Source: Uloborus plumipes
Taxonomy: Eukaryota > Arthropoda > Arachnida > Araneae > Uloboridae
Assembly (NCBI GenBank): GCA_038373865.1
Contig: JAXGGA010001662.1
Location: forward strand, 80,459-144,458
Length of the DNA: 64,000 nt
Direction of reading: 5' to 3'
Within the stretch, counting starts at the first letter, position 1. The number at the start of each line of letters is the position of its first letter. A model generated the notes under the pieces. That model was not told the DNA's origin and did not search any database. It was given only the letters and a program-made list of their open reading frames with translations. The position numbers were made by a program, and so were the translations under genes. Of this stretch, positions 36,301 to 42,025 are shown one piece after another.

Positions 36301-37943
36301 CCACTATAATTAGTACAGCATTTGTCAAATTTTTTCATGCTACCGACCTTTGCTGACGCAAAAATTACTTTCCTTCACTCCTCCTATAGATTTTAGGTTT
36401 TCTGAGGTTGACAAGGGGGCATGTCAACCTACTCTGAAACTGGAGGCTCGATTCTCATAAGGGCCTGGCAGCCAAACTAACAAAGGGCCTATTTTGGCTC
36501 TTGTTGACTAATGCTTTCATAATGCACCCTTTTAGGATTGAAATTTACCTAAGTGAAATATTTTCTTATGTACAAATGCAACTTTTTGTTACTACTTCTT
36601 GATTCAATACAAATTCTTCAATACTTCTTGTCCCTTTTTCCCTAAAAGTCTCTACTTTAGTTTCAAATCCCAAAAAGTCCGTTTTTCCAAAATCTGGATT
36701 TTTTTTTCCTTTAACTCGCTGTTTATTTCTAGTAATTTGTACTATTTACTAAATATATTTTACAAATAAATTTAATATGTACTAAAATATATTTAGTAAA
36801 TTTTACAATCTAATGAAGGAATTGTACATTAGATAAAAGAGATTGCCTTGGACATTTAAAATAATTGATGAAATTGGTGGTACTTACTACAGCCTTATAA
36901 AGTGTCGAAATTTGTTTGATTTTGAAGTTTTCCAGTAACCCCTTTTATCCATTTGCAATTTCGAAGAAAAAAAATAAAACAATGAAAACTATTTACATAT
37001 GCAGTACATAGCCGCAGATTTAACCCTTTATGTCCCAAGTTAATTTATCGGTGATTTTTCATGGTTTTTTTTTTTTTTTTAGTTGGAAATACATCAAAAA
37101 ACATATCAAGTAAAAAAAAATGTGAAAATTTTGTGTGTGTGTGGGGGGGGGGGGGGGTCCTAAGGCTTCTACATCTTAGGATCCCCAAGAAAACTGTTTC
37201 TGATTGCATGTACCATCTGTCTGCCTCTCAACGAAGTAAAAGGAGTGGTACTTAAAAGCTTTAGCATGATTCCAGCCATTTATGATTCATAGTGCTAAAT
37301 TAATATAAGCGGGACTTCTGAGTCCCGTCGGTGCATAAAGGGTTAAATCCTTCGAATATTTCAGGGTGACTTCCATTTTACTAGAAATTGTAACTACGAG
37401 AATGAACAGAATGTTTCAGGCTCCAAAATTGAACTTATAACAATAAAAACAAATGCCAGGTACATACATAATGAGTTGGCTATGGCACCTTGCTCATCTA
37501 CTTCAAAAGTAAAATCGATGTTAATAAACTCTTAGTTGTCGACTTTTTAATGAACTAAAAGGCAAGCAATTTTTCATTTAAACTTGTGGCTACTTTTTTG
37601 CTTTCTTTTGCATTAGTTTCAAATGAATTGCAGATTGTGAAATATGCTCGTTGAAACCGACACTTATTAAAACGTTTTTATCTACATAAAAAGTTCTGTG
37701 GACTATTTTGAAGAGGTCCTGGGAGTAAGCTATTTGGTTAGTTTCAGAATCGATAGTTGTTTCTGTGTGTTATAACTTCCTGCTATTTATTTTTCATCCT
37801 TTGTTAAAAGTTCAAGTTTAATTTTTATTCATATTTATAAGCTTTATCTAGATATTTATGAAGGTATTCATGAATTTTCGATTTGACAGGAAACCTGTAC
37901 AATATGCAGTGCTCAAAAACGAGGTACACCTGGAAGCTCATAA
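398..37943 (+). CDS. VPS41: VPS41 (HOPS complex subunit), 20 exons in window, 5' end missing
   Basis: VPS41 is a subunit of the HOPS tethering complex, which acts on late endosomes and lysosomes and in AP-3 dependent traffic. Twenty exons splice into one frame without stops (2409 nt, 802 codons plus TAA). Seen in order: WD40/beta-propeller part beginning with residues FLALGTHLGVIHIL (exons to about 10346), the helical clathrin-heavy-chain-repeat part with phrases such as IYEMILNEFL, LELYAEYAPELLLPFLR-like and NIGTHVDPIMLIQKI, and a C-terminal RING-H2 with CPLC, CKHVFHEDC and CTIC, so all eight zinc ligands are present. Exon phases match at every junction. The true start codon and about 60-70 N-terminal residues are outside the window, judged from the usual animal length of about 850 residues. 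Introns carry many transposons, but no coding exon is disrupted. Identification is by recalled family sequence; no search was run. Confidence 0.95.
482..906 (+). other. VPS41 intron with non-canonical GC-AG borders
   Basis: The junction CTG|GCAAGT at 481/482 with the acceptor ttttag at 906 preserves the reading frame and family sequence. The strong GCAAGT context is typical of GC-AG introns. The nearby GT at 486 would add four bases and break the frame. Confidence 0.75.
907..981 (+). CDS. VPS41: VPS41 exon b
   Basis: The acceptor is ttttag and the donor is gtaagt. Twenty-five codons read HVTTVNQISIDEKGDYIA through to SNDGK, a WD40-like blade with the conserved 'D..G.Y.A..S.DGK' pattern. Confidence 0.9.
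1072..1206 (+). CDS. VPS41: VPS41 exon c
   Basis: Forty-five codons between ttttag and gtgtgt, phase 0 on both sides. They begin VAIHGLYSSDF and end RRFIIGEDK, corresponding to the propeller strands before the 'LLLFER' segment of VPS41. Confidence 0.9.
1207..1978. other. VPS41 intron, no feature recognised
   Basis: AT-rich intronic DNA between exon c and the TA microsatellite. Short ORFs are chance; no terminal repeats were noticed. Confidence 0.5.
1979..2011. repeat. (TA)n microsatellite
   Basis: About 16 TA units in the VPS41 intron between exons c and d. Confidence 0.95.
2113..2252. mobile_element. Small pogo/Tigger-like MITE
   Basis: TA|CAGTAGCTGCCACTTATATG ... CAGCCCTTACTG|TA, imperfect inverted ends, 140 bp. 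CAGT...ACTG tips with TA duplication suggest the pogo/Tigger group. Confidence 0.65.
2414..2533 (+). CDS. VPS41: VPS41 exon d
   Basis: Forty codons between a catggcag acceptor and a gtactt donor, phase 0. They contain VVLYERHILTGYK, the GEGAIRNLKW motif and IVWASDK, a well conserved VPS41 propeller segment. Confidence 0.92.
2576..2751. mobile_element. pogo/Tigger-like MITE, family P copy 1
   Basis: 176 bp, TA|CAGTCGACACTGGATATAAC ... GTTATAACGAGCGTCGACTG|TA. Three copies of the family in the window share the same length and internal CCTACAGAAA...CTATAAGAGATAGAACATAG core. Confidence 0.88.
2823..2890 (+). CDS. VPS41: VPS41 exon e
   Basis: 68 nt, acceptor ttttttag, donor gtaagt; ends in phase 2. 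It encodes TVRVYDINSGRTITVIQRD and then HDP plus a split Leu codon (TT|G). Confidence 0.9.
2891..3879. other. VPS41 intron, no clear feature
   Basis: AT-rich, with a poly-T tract near 3471. No repeats with readable ends before the foldback element at 3880. Confidence 0.5.
3880..5328. mobile_element. Foldback (palindromic) DNA element, 1.45 kb
   Basis: Ends TAGTCTAAGATCCCACCGCA and its exact complement, flanked by TTA on both sides (3877-3879, 5329-5331). Arms 3880-4535 and 4675-5328 are near-perfect inverted copies, with a ~140-bp loop. Each arm holds two tandem copies of a ~130-bp unit with GGCAGCCTGGCCT. No ORF. A 3-bp TTA duplication would suit PIF/Harbinger, but this is only a hint. Confidence 0.85.
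5465..5637 (+). CDS. VPS41: VPS41 exon f
   Basis: 173 nt, acceptor tttttag, donor gtaagg. It reads LRSDLYRCNLHWKDDKTLLI then GWANTVKVCQV, matching the highly conserved 'CW.D..TLIIGWG..VKVC' stretch of VPS41. Ends in phase 1. Confidence 0.93.
5638..6996. other. VPS41 intron, no clear feature
   Basis: AT-rich with poly-T runs near 6211, 6340 and 6738. A small hairpin GTGAAAATTTTTCAC is visible near 6181. No coding trace. Confidence 0.5.
6997..7082 (+). CDS. VPS41: VPS41 exon g
   Basis: 86 nt, acceptor ttcttgcag, donor gtatga. It encodes TSIFNTDFYICGISSLG and then AAIVVLTVKKTE, the propeller strand 'ETEFYISGLAP....VVLSY' of the family. Ends in phase 0. Confidence 0.9.
7931..8063 (+). CDS. VPS41: VPS41 exon h
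   Basis: 133 nt, acceptor tgtattttag, donor gtaggc. It includes RPQLRVLES, SDTLVLRGYQEYRCNDYHL, conserved in VPS41 as 'ARPRL...LTVRGFQEN.C.DYHL'. Ends in phase 1. Confidence 0.93.
8064..10230. other. VPS41 intron with poly-C and poly-G tracts
   Basis: Mostly featureless AT-rich sequence. A run of C at 9915-9926 and a run of G at 10033-10043 lie about 110 bp apart and could pair, or the G-rich strand could fold on itself. No coding trace. Confidence 0.5.
10231..10346 (+). CDS. VPS41: VPS41 exon i (end of propeller)
   Basis: 116 nt, acceptor tttcttgcag, donor gtaatg. It reads ESLSEEGLYFILSLKDFVVA then KPRNDDDHIAWLLEHGHFK; the 'D.VVAK.R..DDHI.WLLE' motif marks the link from propeller to helical repeats. 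Confidence 0.95.
10580..12127 (+). mobile_element. DINE-1/Helentron-like element, copy 1
   Basis: It begins TTTTTAGCCTACTTTCCCGT. Near the right end come the inverted word GGAAAGTAGGCTCG and a hairpin AGTTCTTGACAGAACT, then TTTTTGTT. Between them lie about three 19-bp GGCGATATTTT-type units (10640-10710) and about five tandem units of ~120-145 bp (10800-11540), each containing 'AACTTTTGAGTGAACAGTCC' and 'TTTTTTTGTT.GAAAGATCT'. Two other copies share borders. Lies in the VPS41 intron before exon j. Confidence 0.8.
12128..13276. other. VPS41 intron, no clear feature
   Basis: No terminal repeats or coding trace apart from a weak pair near 13045 and 13150 (CCCAGGGTAAGTTTGCCCAC ... GGGGAAATTCATCCCAGGTA), perhaps a diverged palindromic repeat. 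Confidence 0.4.
13277..13330 (+). CDS. VPS41: VPS41 exon j
   Basis: 54 nt, eighteen codons, acceptor tttggtag, donor gtatgt. EALKAVSESKNLRKYTLL corresponds to the start of the helical region. Short, but phase and position both fit. Confidence 0.85.
13808..13830. repeat. (GATA)n microsatellite
   Basis: Five GATA units next to a GC-richer 200-bp stretch (13575-13790) that I could not identify. Confidence 0.9.
14404..14901. mobile_element. Palindromic MITE, family with 45771-46116
   Basis: Arms 14404-14542 and 14769-14901 are inverted, sharing TTCTTTGAACACCATCG and GAAGTNACTTCAGAACTTCA. The centre contains a poly-A run and AT-rich loop. The same words occur in the copy in the cytochrome b561 intron. 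Target duplication not resolved. Confidence 0.75.
14986..15222 (+). CDS. VPS41: VPS41 exon k
   Basis: 237 nt, 79 codons, acceptor tttttcaag, donor gtaaga. It begins DVGNIYLNHLFELRQYSEAA and contains WETGVYRFAELGQL, 'PFIPTDDLVLVPAIYEMIL' and NEFLQYDQK, all close to the animal VPS41 helical repeat region. The acceptor lies about 85 bp after a palindromic repeat (14404-14901). Confidence 0.95.
15307..15976. mobile_element. Deleted mariner-like element
   Basis: Ends CAAGTTGTGTCTAAAAAGTT and the complement of CAAGGTGTCTAAAAAGTTCG, 670 bp, TA-like flanks (TG/TA). The minus strand carries a helix-turn-helix relic typical of mariner (see separate entry). Starts 84 bp after VPS41 exon k. Confidence 0.8.
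15560..15724 (-). pseudogene. Mariner transposase N-terminal relic
   Basis: The frame reads VSRKCVYDWFLRCRTGKEPV then DNESRSGRPSKAG, the 'Y.WF.RF..G....ED..RSGRPS' hallmark of mariner DNA-binding domains. The catalytic part is absent. Downstream codons of the same open frame (to 15380) show no clear family match. Confidence 0.7.
16326..16535 (+). pseudogene. hAT transposase C-terminal relic
   Basis: Seventy codons in one frame with one stop: TIPCTSVEAERGFRFLGKVK, SNWRNKLSF-stop-ALSDLMRIYL, IESFDPLPAVSLW. This matches the hAT dimerisation region ('SVERGFS.MK..KS.WR..L....L..LMRI.L....I..FDP...V..W') known from ZNF862-like proteins. The rest of the transposase is not visible. Lies in the VPS41 intron before exon l. 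Confidence 0.7.
16651..16672. repeat. (CTT)n microsatellite
   Basis: About seven TTC/CTT units in the VPS41 intron before exon l. Confidence 0.9.
17383..17558 (+). CDS. VPS41: VPS41 exon l
   Basis: 176 nt, acceptor tataatgtag, donor gtaagt. It contains GFLNLVRSWPSHVYDV and LLESLSELYIYDKKFDKAF, as in the family 'LREWPGDLYN...LAELYTYDK.Y..AL'. Ends in phase 2; the 4.1-kb TAGGGTGG element starts 34 bp downstream. Confidence 0.95.
18605..18940 (-). mobile_element. Truncated Helitron, 3' end intact
   Basis: Read on the minus strand it ends CGAGCAACGCCGGGAAATAATCTAG|T, with a GC hairpin close to the CTAG terminus. The body is homologous to the complete Helitron at 27663-28050 (shared '...gacataggtggggtttt...' and 'caaaatggccatttt'). 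The 5' third is missing. It sits inside the 17592-21688 transposon. Confidence 0.8.
19150..19663 (-). pseudogene. Transposon protein relic (unrecognised family)
   Basis: Minus-strand frame 19663-19427 reads MKLHRTHHEEVASLRVPRAL and CIGSDGCTTKTGKFKGVIRK, then LEEKLGRPL, a stop, and continues W-DICQLHLNELNLLHFLQK and IDGPTSGPK. The phrases 'GSDG...TGKFKGVIRKLEE.LGRPL..ICQLH.NEL' look like a recurrent uncharacterised arthropod transposon protein, but I cannot name it. A partly inverted duplicate of the same segment occurs at 17958-18179. Broken by stops; not functional. Confidence 0.5.
19899..21461. mobile_element. Tc1/mariner-like foldback element (palindrome)
   Basis: Ends CACTAGGTGGCCAAAAGTAT and its complement; flanks TG/TA suggest a TA duplication with one mutated copy. 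Arms 19899-20557 and 20803-21461 are inverted copies over ~660 bp. The central 245 bp contains a third terminus (around 20641-20667, GTGTCCGGATACTTTTGGCC), so the left unit looks like a whole small element and the right arm an inverted partial copy. No transposase. Confidence 0.88.
22423..23505. mobile_element. hAT-like non-autonomous element (CATCGATGTTTT-rich), copy A
   Basis: Tips TAGGGCTGCAACATTGATGT and the complement of TAGGGGTGCGACATCGAAGG; flanking 8 bp GTCCATAA/GTCCATAG (7 of 8 match, hAT pattern nTnnnnAn). Both ends carry many CATCGATGTTTT words in alternating orientation. A pogo-like MITE (23047-23224) is nested inside. Confidence 0.85.
23047..23224. mobile_element. pogo/Tigger-like MITE, family P copy 2 (nested)
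   Basis: 178 bp, TA|CAGTCTACGCTCGATGTAAC ... CGAGCGTCGACTG|TA. It sits in the hAT-like copy A; copy B shows the unoccupied site. Confidence 0.9.
23913..24105 (+). CDS. VPS41: VPS41 exon m
   Basis: 193 nt, acceptor tttattttag, donor gtgagc. It reads (E)IGSKDRIFKLIQNHNLFGSV then HDKLDTLMELN and ends KLKNKKQLLYE, matching 'KDVFQLIHKHNLFSSI.DKI..LM' of VPS41. Ends in phase 0. A DINE-like element begins 50 bp downstream. Confidence 0.95.
24155..25370 (+). mobile_element. DINE-1/Helentron-like element, copy 2
   Basis: Same borders as copy 1: TTTTTAGCCTACTTTCCCGT at the left; CGGGAAAGTAGGCTCG, hairpin AGTTCTTGACAGAACT and TCTTGTT at the right. It has only two 19-bp units and about four or five ~120-bp units (24352-24950). 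It starts 50 bp after VPS41 exon m. Confidence 0.8.
25888..26240 (+). mobile_element. tRNA-derived SINE, copy 1
   Basis: The head resembles a tRNA: A box TGGCCCGATCGG (around 25897) and B box GGGTTCGAAACCC (25939-25951). A body of about 270 bp follows, with GTCCTCCAAG and CCACGAAGCTGTGGTAGGTA, and an A-rich tail (AATGATAAAAAAAA). The anticodon loop does not fold as a normal 7-nt loop, so it is not a tRNA gene. Confidence 0.82.
26685..27616. mobile_element. Probable hAT-like element with a nested MITE
   Basis: Ends CAGTGTTTCCCAACC and complement GTTGGGAACCACTG, the common hAT terminus CAGTGNTTCCCAAC. Flanking octamers match poorly (CTCTAGGA/CTTGAGTA). The interior has C-rich 'cgccccctt' words at both ends. 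A separate palindromic MITE (26958-27205) is nested in it. Confidence 0.6.
26958..27205. mobile_element. Small MITE with 30-bp inverted repeats
   Basis: Ends GAAGGGTCAGGGGGAAAAAC...CACGGTAGTC and its complement; ATTT on both sides is a possible 4-bp duplication. Nested in the 26685-27616 repeat. Confidence 0.75.
27663..28050 (+). mobile_element. Short non-autonomous Helitron
   Basis: 388 bp. It begins TCTATATATATAAAAATGG after a host A and ends with a hairpin GGGCAACACCGGGT... and CTAG before a host T, as Helitrons do (5' TC, 3' CTRR, insertion between A and T). Rightmost part of the VPS41 intron before exon n. Confidence 0.9.
28238..28430 (+). CDS. VPS41: VPS41 exon n
   Basis: 193 nt, acceptor tatttcag, donor gtaatt. 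It encodes YLHKAFLKDP, LLVELYAEYAPELLLPFLR and LDICQQRSLIHEVVFLL, among the most conserved VPS41 helical repeat residues. Ends in phase 1. Confidence 0.96.
28564..29518. mobile_element. Probable DNA element with TATAGTCGGGGC ends
   Basis: Ends ATAGTCGGGGCATACCTAAT and the complement of TAGTCGGGGCAAACCTAACC. About 955 bp without a credible ORF. A ~60-bp solo palindrome with the same ends lies at 36243-36307. A stretch inside (28910-29085) is shared with 49419-49590. Confidence 0.65.
28910..29085 (+). repeat. Dispersed ~170-bp repeat, pair with 49419-49590
   Basis: See the partner for shared words. This copy lies within the TAGTCGGGGC-ended element in the VPS41 intron between exons n and o. 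Confidence 0.75.
29602..29742 (+). CDS. VPS41: VPS41 exon o
   Basis: 141 nt, acceptor ttttcaatag, donor gtgtgt. It reads GRMGNTKQALEQITEQLQDI then DQAIQFCKEHDDKELWEDLI and SSLDKP; the family has 'RMGN...AL..I.EEL.D.D.AI.F.KE.DD.ELWEDLI'. Ends in phase 1. Confidence 0.96.
29791..30201. mobile_element. Tigger-like non-autonomous element
   Basis: TA|CAGTAGAGAACCAATTATCC ... CGGATAAAAGGTTCTGTACTG, 411 bp, inverted ends of about 23 bp with one mismatch region. The right TA is mutated to TG. Starts 48 bp after VPS41 exon o. Confidence 0.75.
30850..30986 (+). CDS. VPS41: VPS41 exon p
   Basis: 137 nt, acceptor cccctcaag, donor gtaaaa. It encodes FITVLLQNIGTHVDPIMLI, QKIPNGMEIPGLRDSLVKIL, HDYTLQ, nearly identical in pattern to other animals. 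Ends in phase 0. Confidence 0.96.
30987..32102. other. VPS41 introns around exon q, no further feature
   Basis: Apart from the exon at 31500-31599 the sequence is AT-rich and shows no repeats with readable ends before the element at 32103. Confidence 0.5.
31500..31599 (+). CDS. VPS41: VPS41 exon q
   Basis: 100 nt, acceptor gatgaatag, donor gtaaga. It encodes VSLREGCKKILVADCYSLLE then KLNKLQKRGILVS, the helix just before the RING domain. Ends in phase 1. Confidence 0.93.
32103..33134. mobile_element. Repeat element with 17-bp inverted ends and tandem C-rich units
   Basis: ACTTTCTTCTATATCTA opens it and its exact complement closes it; the last 33 bp form a hairpin of the same word in both orientations. 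The interior has two-plus tandem units of ~140 bp (32570-32870) with CACCCCCGCGCAG and GGGTCTACCTATGGACCAAT, and CACAGACAGACATTTTCCAA near the right end. No ORF. It may be Helentron-like, but this is unproven. Confidence 0.7.
33272..33330. repeat. (TA)n microsatellite
   Basis: About 25 TA units with one TTTA interruption, in the VPS41 intron before exon r. Confidence 0.95.
33831..33875 (+). CDS. VPS41: VPS41 exon r (RING-H2 first Cys pair)
   Basis: 45 nt, acceptor ttttaaatag, donor gtatgt. It encodes ENQVCPLCERKLFTN with the CxxC that supplies the first two zinc ligands. Small, but both phases fit its neighbours. Confidence 0.88.
34467..35656 (+). mobile_element. Non-autonomous Helitron, 1.19 kb
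   Basis: It begins TCTCTACTAATAATAAAGC after A (34466) and ends CACGGGCAAAGCCGTGCGGG...CGCTAG before T (35657). The CACGG/CCGTG hairpin lies about 11 bp before CTAG. The interior has GTCTGTCTGT near the left end and a cluster of TTGGCGATAT words near 35190-35340. No Rep/helicase coding sequence, so it depends on a partner. Confidence 0.92.
36047..36135 (+). CDS. VPS41: VPS41 exon s (RING-H2 core)
   Basis: 89 nt, acceptor aaaatag, donor gtgagt. It reads DSRTGGDVIIFNCKHVFHED then CVPVMHLQKW, with the C-x-H-x2-H-x2-C ligand cluster of a RING-H2. Confidence 0.92.
36243..36307. repeat. Minimal palindrome of the TAGTCGGGGC family
   Basis: TATAGTAGGGGCAAACTTAA ... GGTTAGGTTTGCTTCCACTATA: almost only the two inverted ends, about 20 bp of loop. 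A solo/miniature relative of 28564-29518, located between the RING-core exon and the last VPS41 exon. Confidence 0.7.
37024..37342. mobile_element. piggyBac-like MITE (TTAA target)
   Basis: TTAA|CCCTTTATGTCCC at the left and GTGCATAAAGGG|TTAA at the right, the CCC...GGG tips and TTAA duplication of piggyBac elements. 319 bp, no coding capacity. A run of G (37141-37157) lies inside. In the last VPS41 intron. Confidence 0.82.
37890..37943 (+). CDS. VPS41: VPS41 terminal coding exon
   Basis: 54 nt, acceptor atttgacag. ETCTICSAQKRGTPGSS then TAA; CTIC gives the last two zinc ligands, and the short tail resembles the family's C-terminus. Confidence 0.92.
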   Translation, partial: ETCTICSAQKRGTPGSS

Positions 37944-38008
37944 TTAATCAAAAAGACTTTTCTATTGCGATTTTGTAAATTAATCCATGTATATAATATT
38001 TTTATCTT

Positions 38009-38014
38009 AATAAA
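38009..38014 (+). terminator. Candidate VPS41 polyadenylation signal AATAAA
   Basis: AATAAA lies 66 bp after the VPS41 stop and is followed at about 38036-38056 by a T/GT-rich stretch, as expected for cleavage downstream. Alternative signals further down cannot be excluded. Confidence 0.6.
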
Positions 38015-39545
38015 CTATTGAATTGTTGAAAAAGCTTTTGCAATTGTTTTTGTGTTCAAAACAAGTCACTTTAAGTTTTAACATTGACATAGCAATGGTG
38101 AATGATTAAATAGCCTAGGTTTATTGGATTTTAAATGAACTGTTGTTGTTGAAATTTCTTTTAGCTGCATGTTCTTGTCACAATCTAGTTTTACTTGTAA
38201 ATTGTATAACATGTATCATTCAACTTTTAAGCATAAAATGTTACTTGTTGCAACAGCAAATATATGTTTTATTGTATTTCACAATAGCATGTTTCAAACA
38301 TTCCACAAAACAATACAGACTGATATCACACATCACACTATTTTTTTACAGAATAATAAAATTGTTAAGATCTTTTGAAAATAGCATATGTATAGCAGTT
38401 GAAGAATAAATTGGAAGGTACACATAACACTTATAAAATATTTCATATACAATATTATATATAAACTATAATAGTTTCTTTTAAAAAATGTTTTATGTTT
38501 TAATCTTAAAAAGTTAACAACATGCTCTTAAGAGTTATTTCTAGTTCAAAACTTTCTTTCATGTTTTCCTTTCTCTTCATGGTAAAGTATCTACAGTACT
38601 ATATTGGAAATTGTTATGCAATATATATTTCATGCATTTAAAGGTATTAGCCAAAACGTTCACCCATTAAATTGTTAACTATTTACGAAAAGTTGCTTTA
38701 TAATTTAAACCAGCGTTGGCATATCGCTATGTTTATGAGGTACACGACAAATGTTTTCATTCAAACTAAGATTATGTATAAATGTAGGAGTAGAATGCTT
38801 AAAATTTAAATAATTTTTAAAACATGCTTTTTATAATTCAAAGTTAATGAAAAAATAGCTCTTTTTTCTGCGCTTGAATTTTTAAAATTATATTCCTTTT
38901 TACTTGTATTGAATCATAAAATTAAATCCATTTAAAGCCAATAATAAGTAAGGCAAAATAACAAAGAAACTGTTTAATATTTTTAACTGTTGTGTAGAAA
39001 GTTCCATTTTTCTTCTGAAATTGACAATTTTCCATATTTGTTTAACATAAGATAAAAAACTAGAATTTAAAACAAAATTAATTCCTCTGTAACAGTTTTC
39101 TGTGCATAAGAATTAAATGTGGTAACTGTTTTCATAAATAAAGAGTTAATTATTCCTCGCAAGAAGTTCGTGAGCTCTTTTCAGCAGAGTTAAACTTTGC
39201 TTTTTATGCAAAAAAATAAATAAATGAAATAAAATAAAATCATTAGCAAAATGTAAGTAATTGCTATTCTGTATGGTTAATTTTCAAATGAAAGCTTCAT
39301 TGCTTTAAACGTATCATTAGAAAAGAAAATGTTGCAGTTACATGTTTTGAATTTACATATAAATAACTATGTAATCATTTAACAAATATGTGTATACAGA
39401 GGAGGAAGCAATGTGAGAAGTATAAACAGCTTGCAATATATGGTCTACACTAATCCATTGCTAGCGATATGTAAGAGGCATTATTATCAAAAGGAGATCT
39501 CAAATATATAGAAGATATGTCAAGTTGAAAGGTTTGGAATGTTTT
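38015..39545. other. Intergenic, downstream of VPS41
   Basis: AT-rich with no coding trace or terminal repeats noticed; may include alternative VPS41 3' UTR. Confidence 0.5.
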
Positions 39546-39828
39546 GTGCAACACAGTGGCGTATTTACGTATGGGCTTAATGGGCTATAGCCCAGGGCGG
39601 CACGATTGGGAGGGCGGCACTTTTTCCATGCAAAGTGAAGACCTTTTCTTTTAGACAGCAGGGCGGATCGGCAGCGAGAATGACCTTTTTTTTTAGTCAT
39701 CAGGGCGGCAGCGGCTACATTTTTTTTTCGTATTGGCAGGGCGCAGCGGTGACCATGGACAAAGTTCATGAAGTTGGTGGCGTCCGAAGTCAAAGAGCTC
39801 TTTCTCAGACCCCTTCTATTCTCAGCAG

Positions 39829-40858
39829 TAGGGCTGCGACATCGATGTCGATGTTTTGGAAACATCGATGTTTTTGCTAAAACATCGATGTTTTTACCAT
39901 CGATGTTTGAGGGTCGATGCTTTTCCAACATCGATGTTTTGGGTACGATGTTTTTTCGATGTTGATGTTTTATAATCCAGCAAAAAAAGTTTGCTAAAAA
40001 TATGCGATGAGTAGACATATTAAGAAGTTTTCATCCTTAATCAGAAGTTTCAGTATTAATCTCATTGGAAAGCATTTTCCATGATTATTATCGGTGTTTG
40101 CTCTCGATGTTTCTAAAATATTTCTAATTTACTTTCGCCGCTTTTTTAAATTTAATTAATTTTTTATGCCAGTTTTATATTTCAGCAAAAAAAAAAAAAA
40201 AAAAAAAAAACAAGAAATGCGGCCATCGTTAATCAGACATTACACTATCATTCTCGTTAGACGTTTTTGATAGTTACCATCGATGTCTTGAGGTCGATGT
40301 CTTTTAATCATCACTGTTTTTTTCTTTCGATGTCTGTTTTACCCTTCAGTAAAAAGCAAGAAAAATATGCAATAAAAAAGATTCATCTTCAACAGATGCA
40401 ATATCTATCGTATTGAAATAATGTTTTTTTTTAAATTATAAACGATGATTTACGGTAAACGATTTTTAAACAACGTTGTTTTTATTTTACTTTTGAAATT
40501 TTTTTCGATAACGGTATTTTACACTTCAGCAAAAAAAGTTTAATGAAAATATGCGATAATAAAAATAACACACTTTATCAACATTTGCAGTATCGATATC
40601 ATACGGTTGATGTTTTTCAGGAGATAAAATATTAATTTAATTGAGTGATATAAAGATGCGCAATGTATTGGGGCGTTACTGTATTACTGTACATTTAAAT
40701 GTGCAAGTAATTTTTACAAAAAAAGATCGATGTTATAAAACATCGATGTTTGAAAACATCGATGTTTTTTGGTCGATGTATCAATACCATCGATGTCTTA
40801 ATTTCGATACATCGATGTCTTGAAACATCGATGTTTTGCCTTCGATGTCGCACCCCTA
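39829..40858. mobile_element. hAT-like non-autonomous element (CATCGATGTTTT-rich), copy B
   Basis: 1030 bp, tips TAGGGCTGCGACATCGATGT and complement, perfect duplication CTCAGCAG (39821-39828, 40859-40866). Same family as 22423-23505 but without the nested pogo-like insertion. It is itself nested in the larger element 39554-42570. Confidence 0.92.
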
Positions 40859-41943
40859 CTCAGCAGTGAGCGGCCTCGGGTGGTTTCAGGGATAGGGAGT
40901 GTAAATAGAAACAGATGGAAAACCAGTTTTTTGCTGTATTGTGTGAACCGCAGGAACCGCACTGTCACTTGGATTCTAATGAGAAACTTCCAGGTAACAC
41001 GAGCGTTATTTACAAGATCATCCCACTAATCACTTTCCTGTTAGAAGGATAGATGTCCACTGGCGTCAACGTTCCTTGTCCTAATCAACACTAAATGGCT
41101 GAGATAAACTTTTATAATTAATTTTTGAGCAAAAACTTCACAAAGACTGCCTTATTGGGGGATGATAAAATTCCTGAACCTCTTAACATTTAAAATCATC
41201 CTGAAAAAAGAATATATTTTTTTTTCTTGCTCAAGACGGAGTTTGTTCTAATTTTCTCTGTTACATTGGGGCAGGAGTTATAAGGGCTCTTAATTAAGTC
41301 AAAAAATCAAAAGTTAAATTCAATTTAAGGACTTATCTAAGAGCAAAATTTCACGGGAGACCTGCAGACCACGAACTTGAAAACGACATTTTTTTTTTTT
41401 TTTTAAACGTACAAAACGTCTTTTTGCCGTGCCTAGTGGACCCAACAGCTATAGGTGCTAACCTATAGCTGTACAATTGGGTAAAGGTTGATTTGAACCG
41501 CTGGGAAAAGGTGCTCTTCCAGACATTTATTTATTTTTTAAGGGCATTTTATTTTTTTATTATTTTTTTTAAATTAATGAATTAATTTTTTTAAACTGGA
41601 AAAAGGATGTAAAGCAAGGCTTTCAAAATTACTCCCTACTCTCCTTTTTTTTTTTTTTTCTTTTTTGCGTGTTTTCCTGTGTTATCTAGCACAATTTAAT
41701 TGCATTTAAAGGTTACATGTACTCTGGCTCGCGAAATTCAGCTTAATATGAGGTCATGTAGTGTACCACGAAATTTATCATCTCAGTAATTGAAATCCTT
41801 TGATACGTTCTCACCAACGTTTTTAGCTTTTTTTTTTTAATCTCAAATTTCCAACAGTGTGAAAAAGTTGCCTCATGTTATTATAAGTATATGTGCAAAA
41901 TTTCACTGATCTGAGTTACTATTTTCAGTTGCCTTTGGTACTA

Positions 41944-42025
41944 CAGTCGAACTCGCTTATAACGAGCATGAAGGGACCGTAACATGTTTCTCGTTAAATC
42001 AGAGTGCTCGTAATAAACGGGTCCT
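41944..42025. mobile_element. Partial pogo/Tigger-like terminus
   Basis: CAGTCGAACTCGCTTATAAC followed by GAGCATGAAGGGACCG and a second 'CTCGTTAAATCAGAGTGCTCG' block. It resembles the CAGTCGAACCTCGATATAACG terminus common in animal pogo-like elements. No right end found. Confidence 0.55.

Noticed and set aside
39500..40018. 172-codon minus-strand ORF
   Set aside because: It spans the end of a hAT-like element and the CATCGATGTTTT words of a second nested element; repeat-driven open frame without family resemblance.
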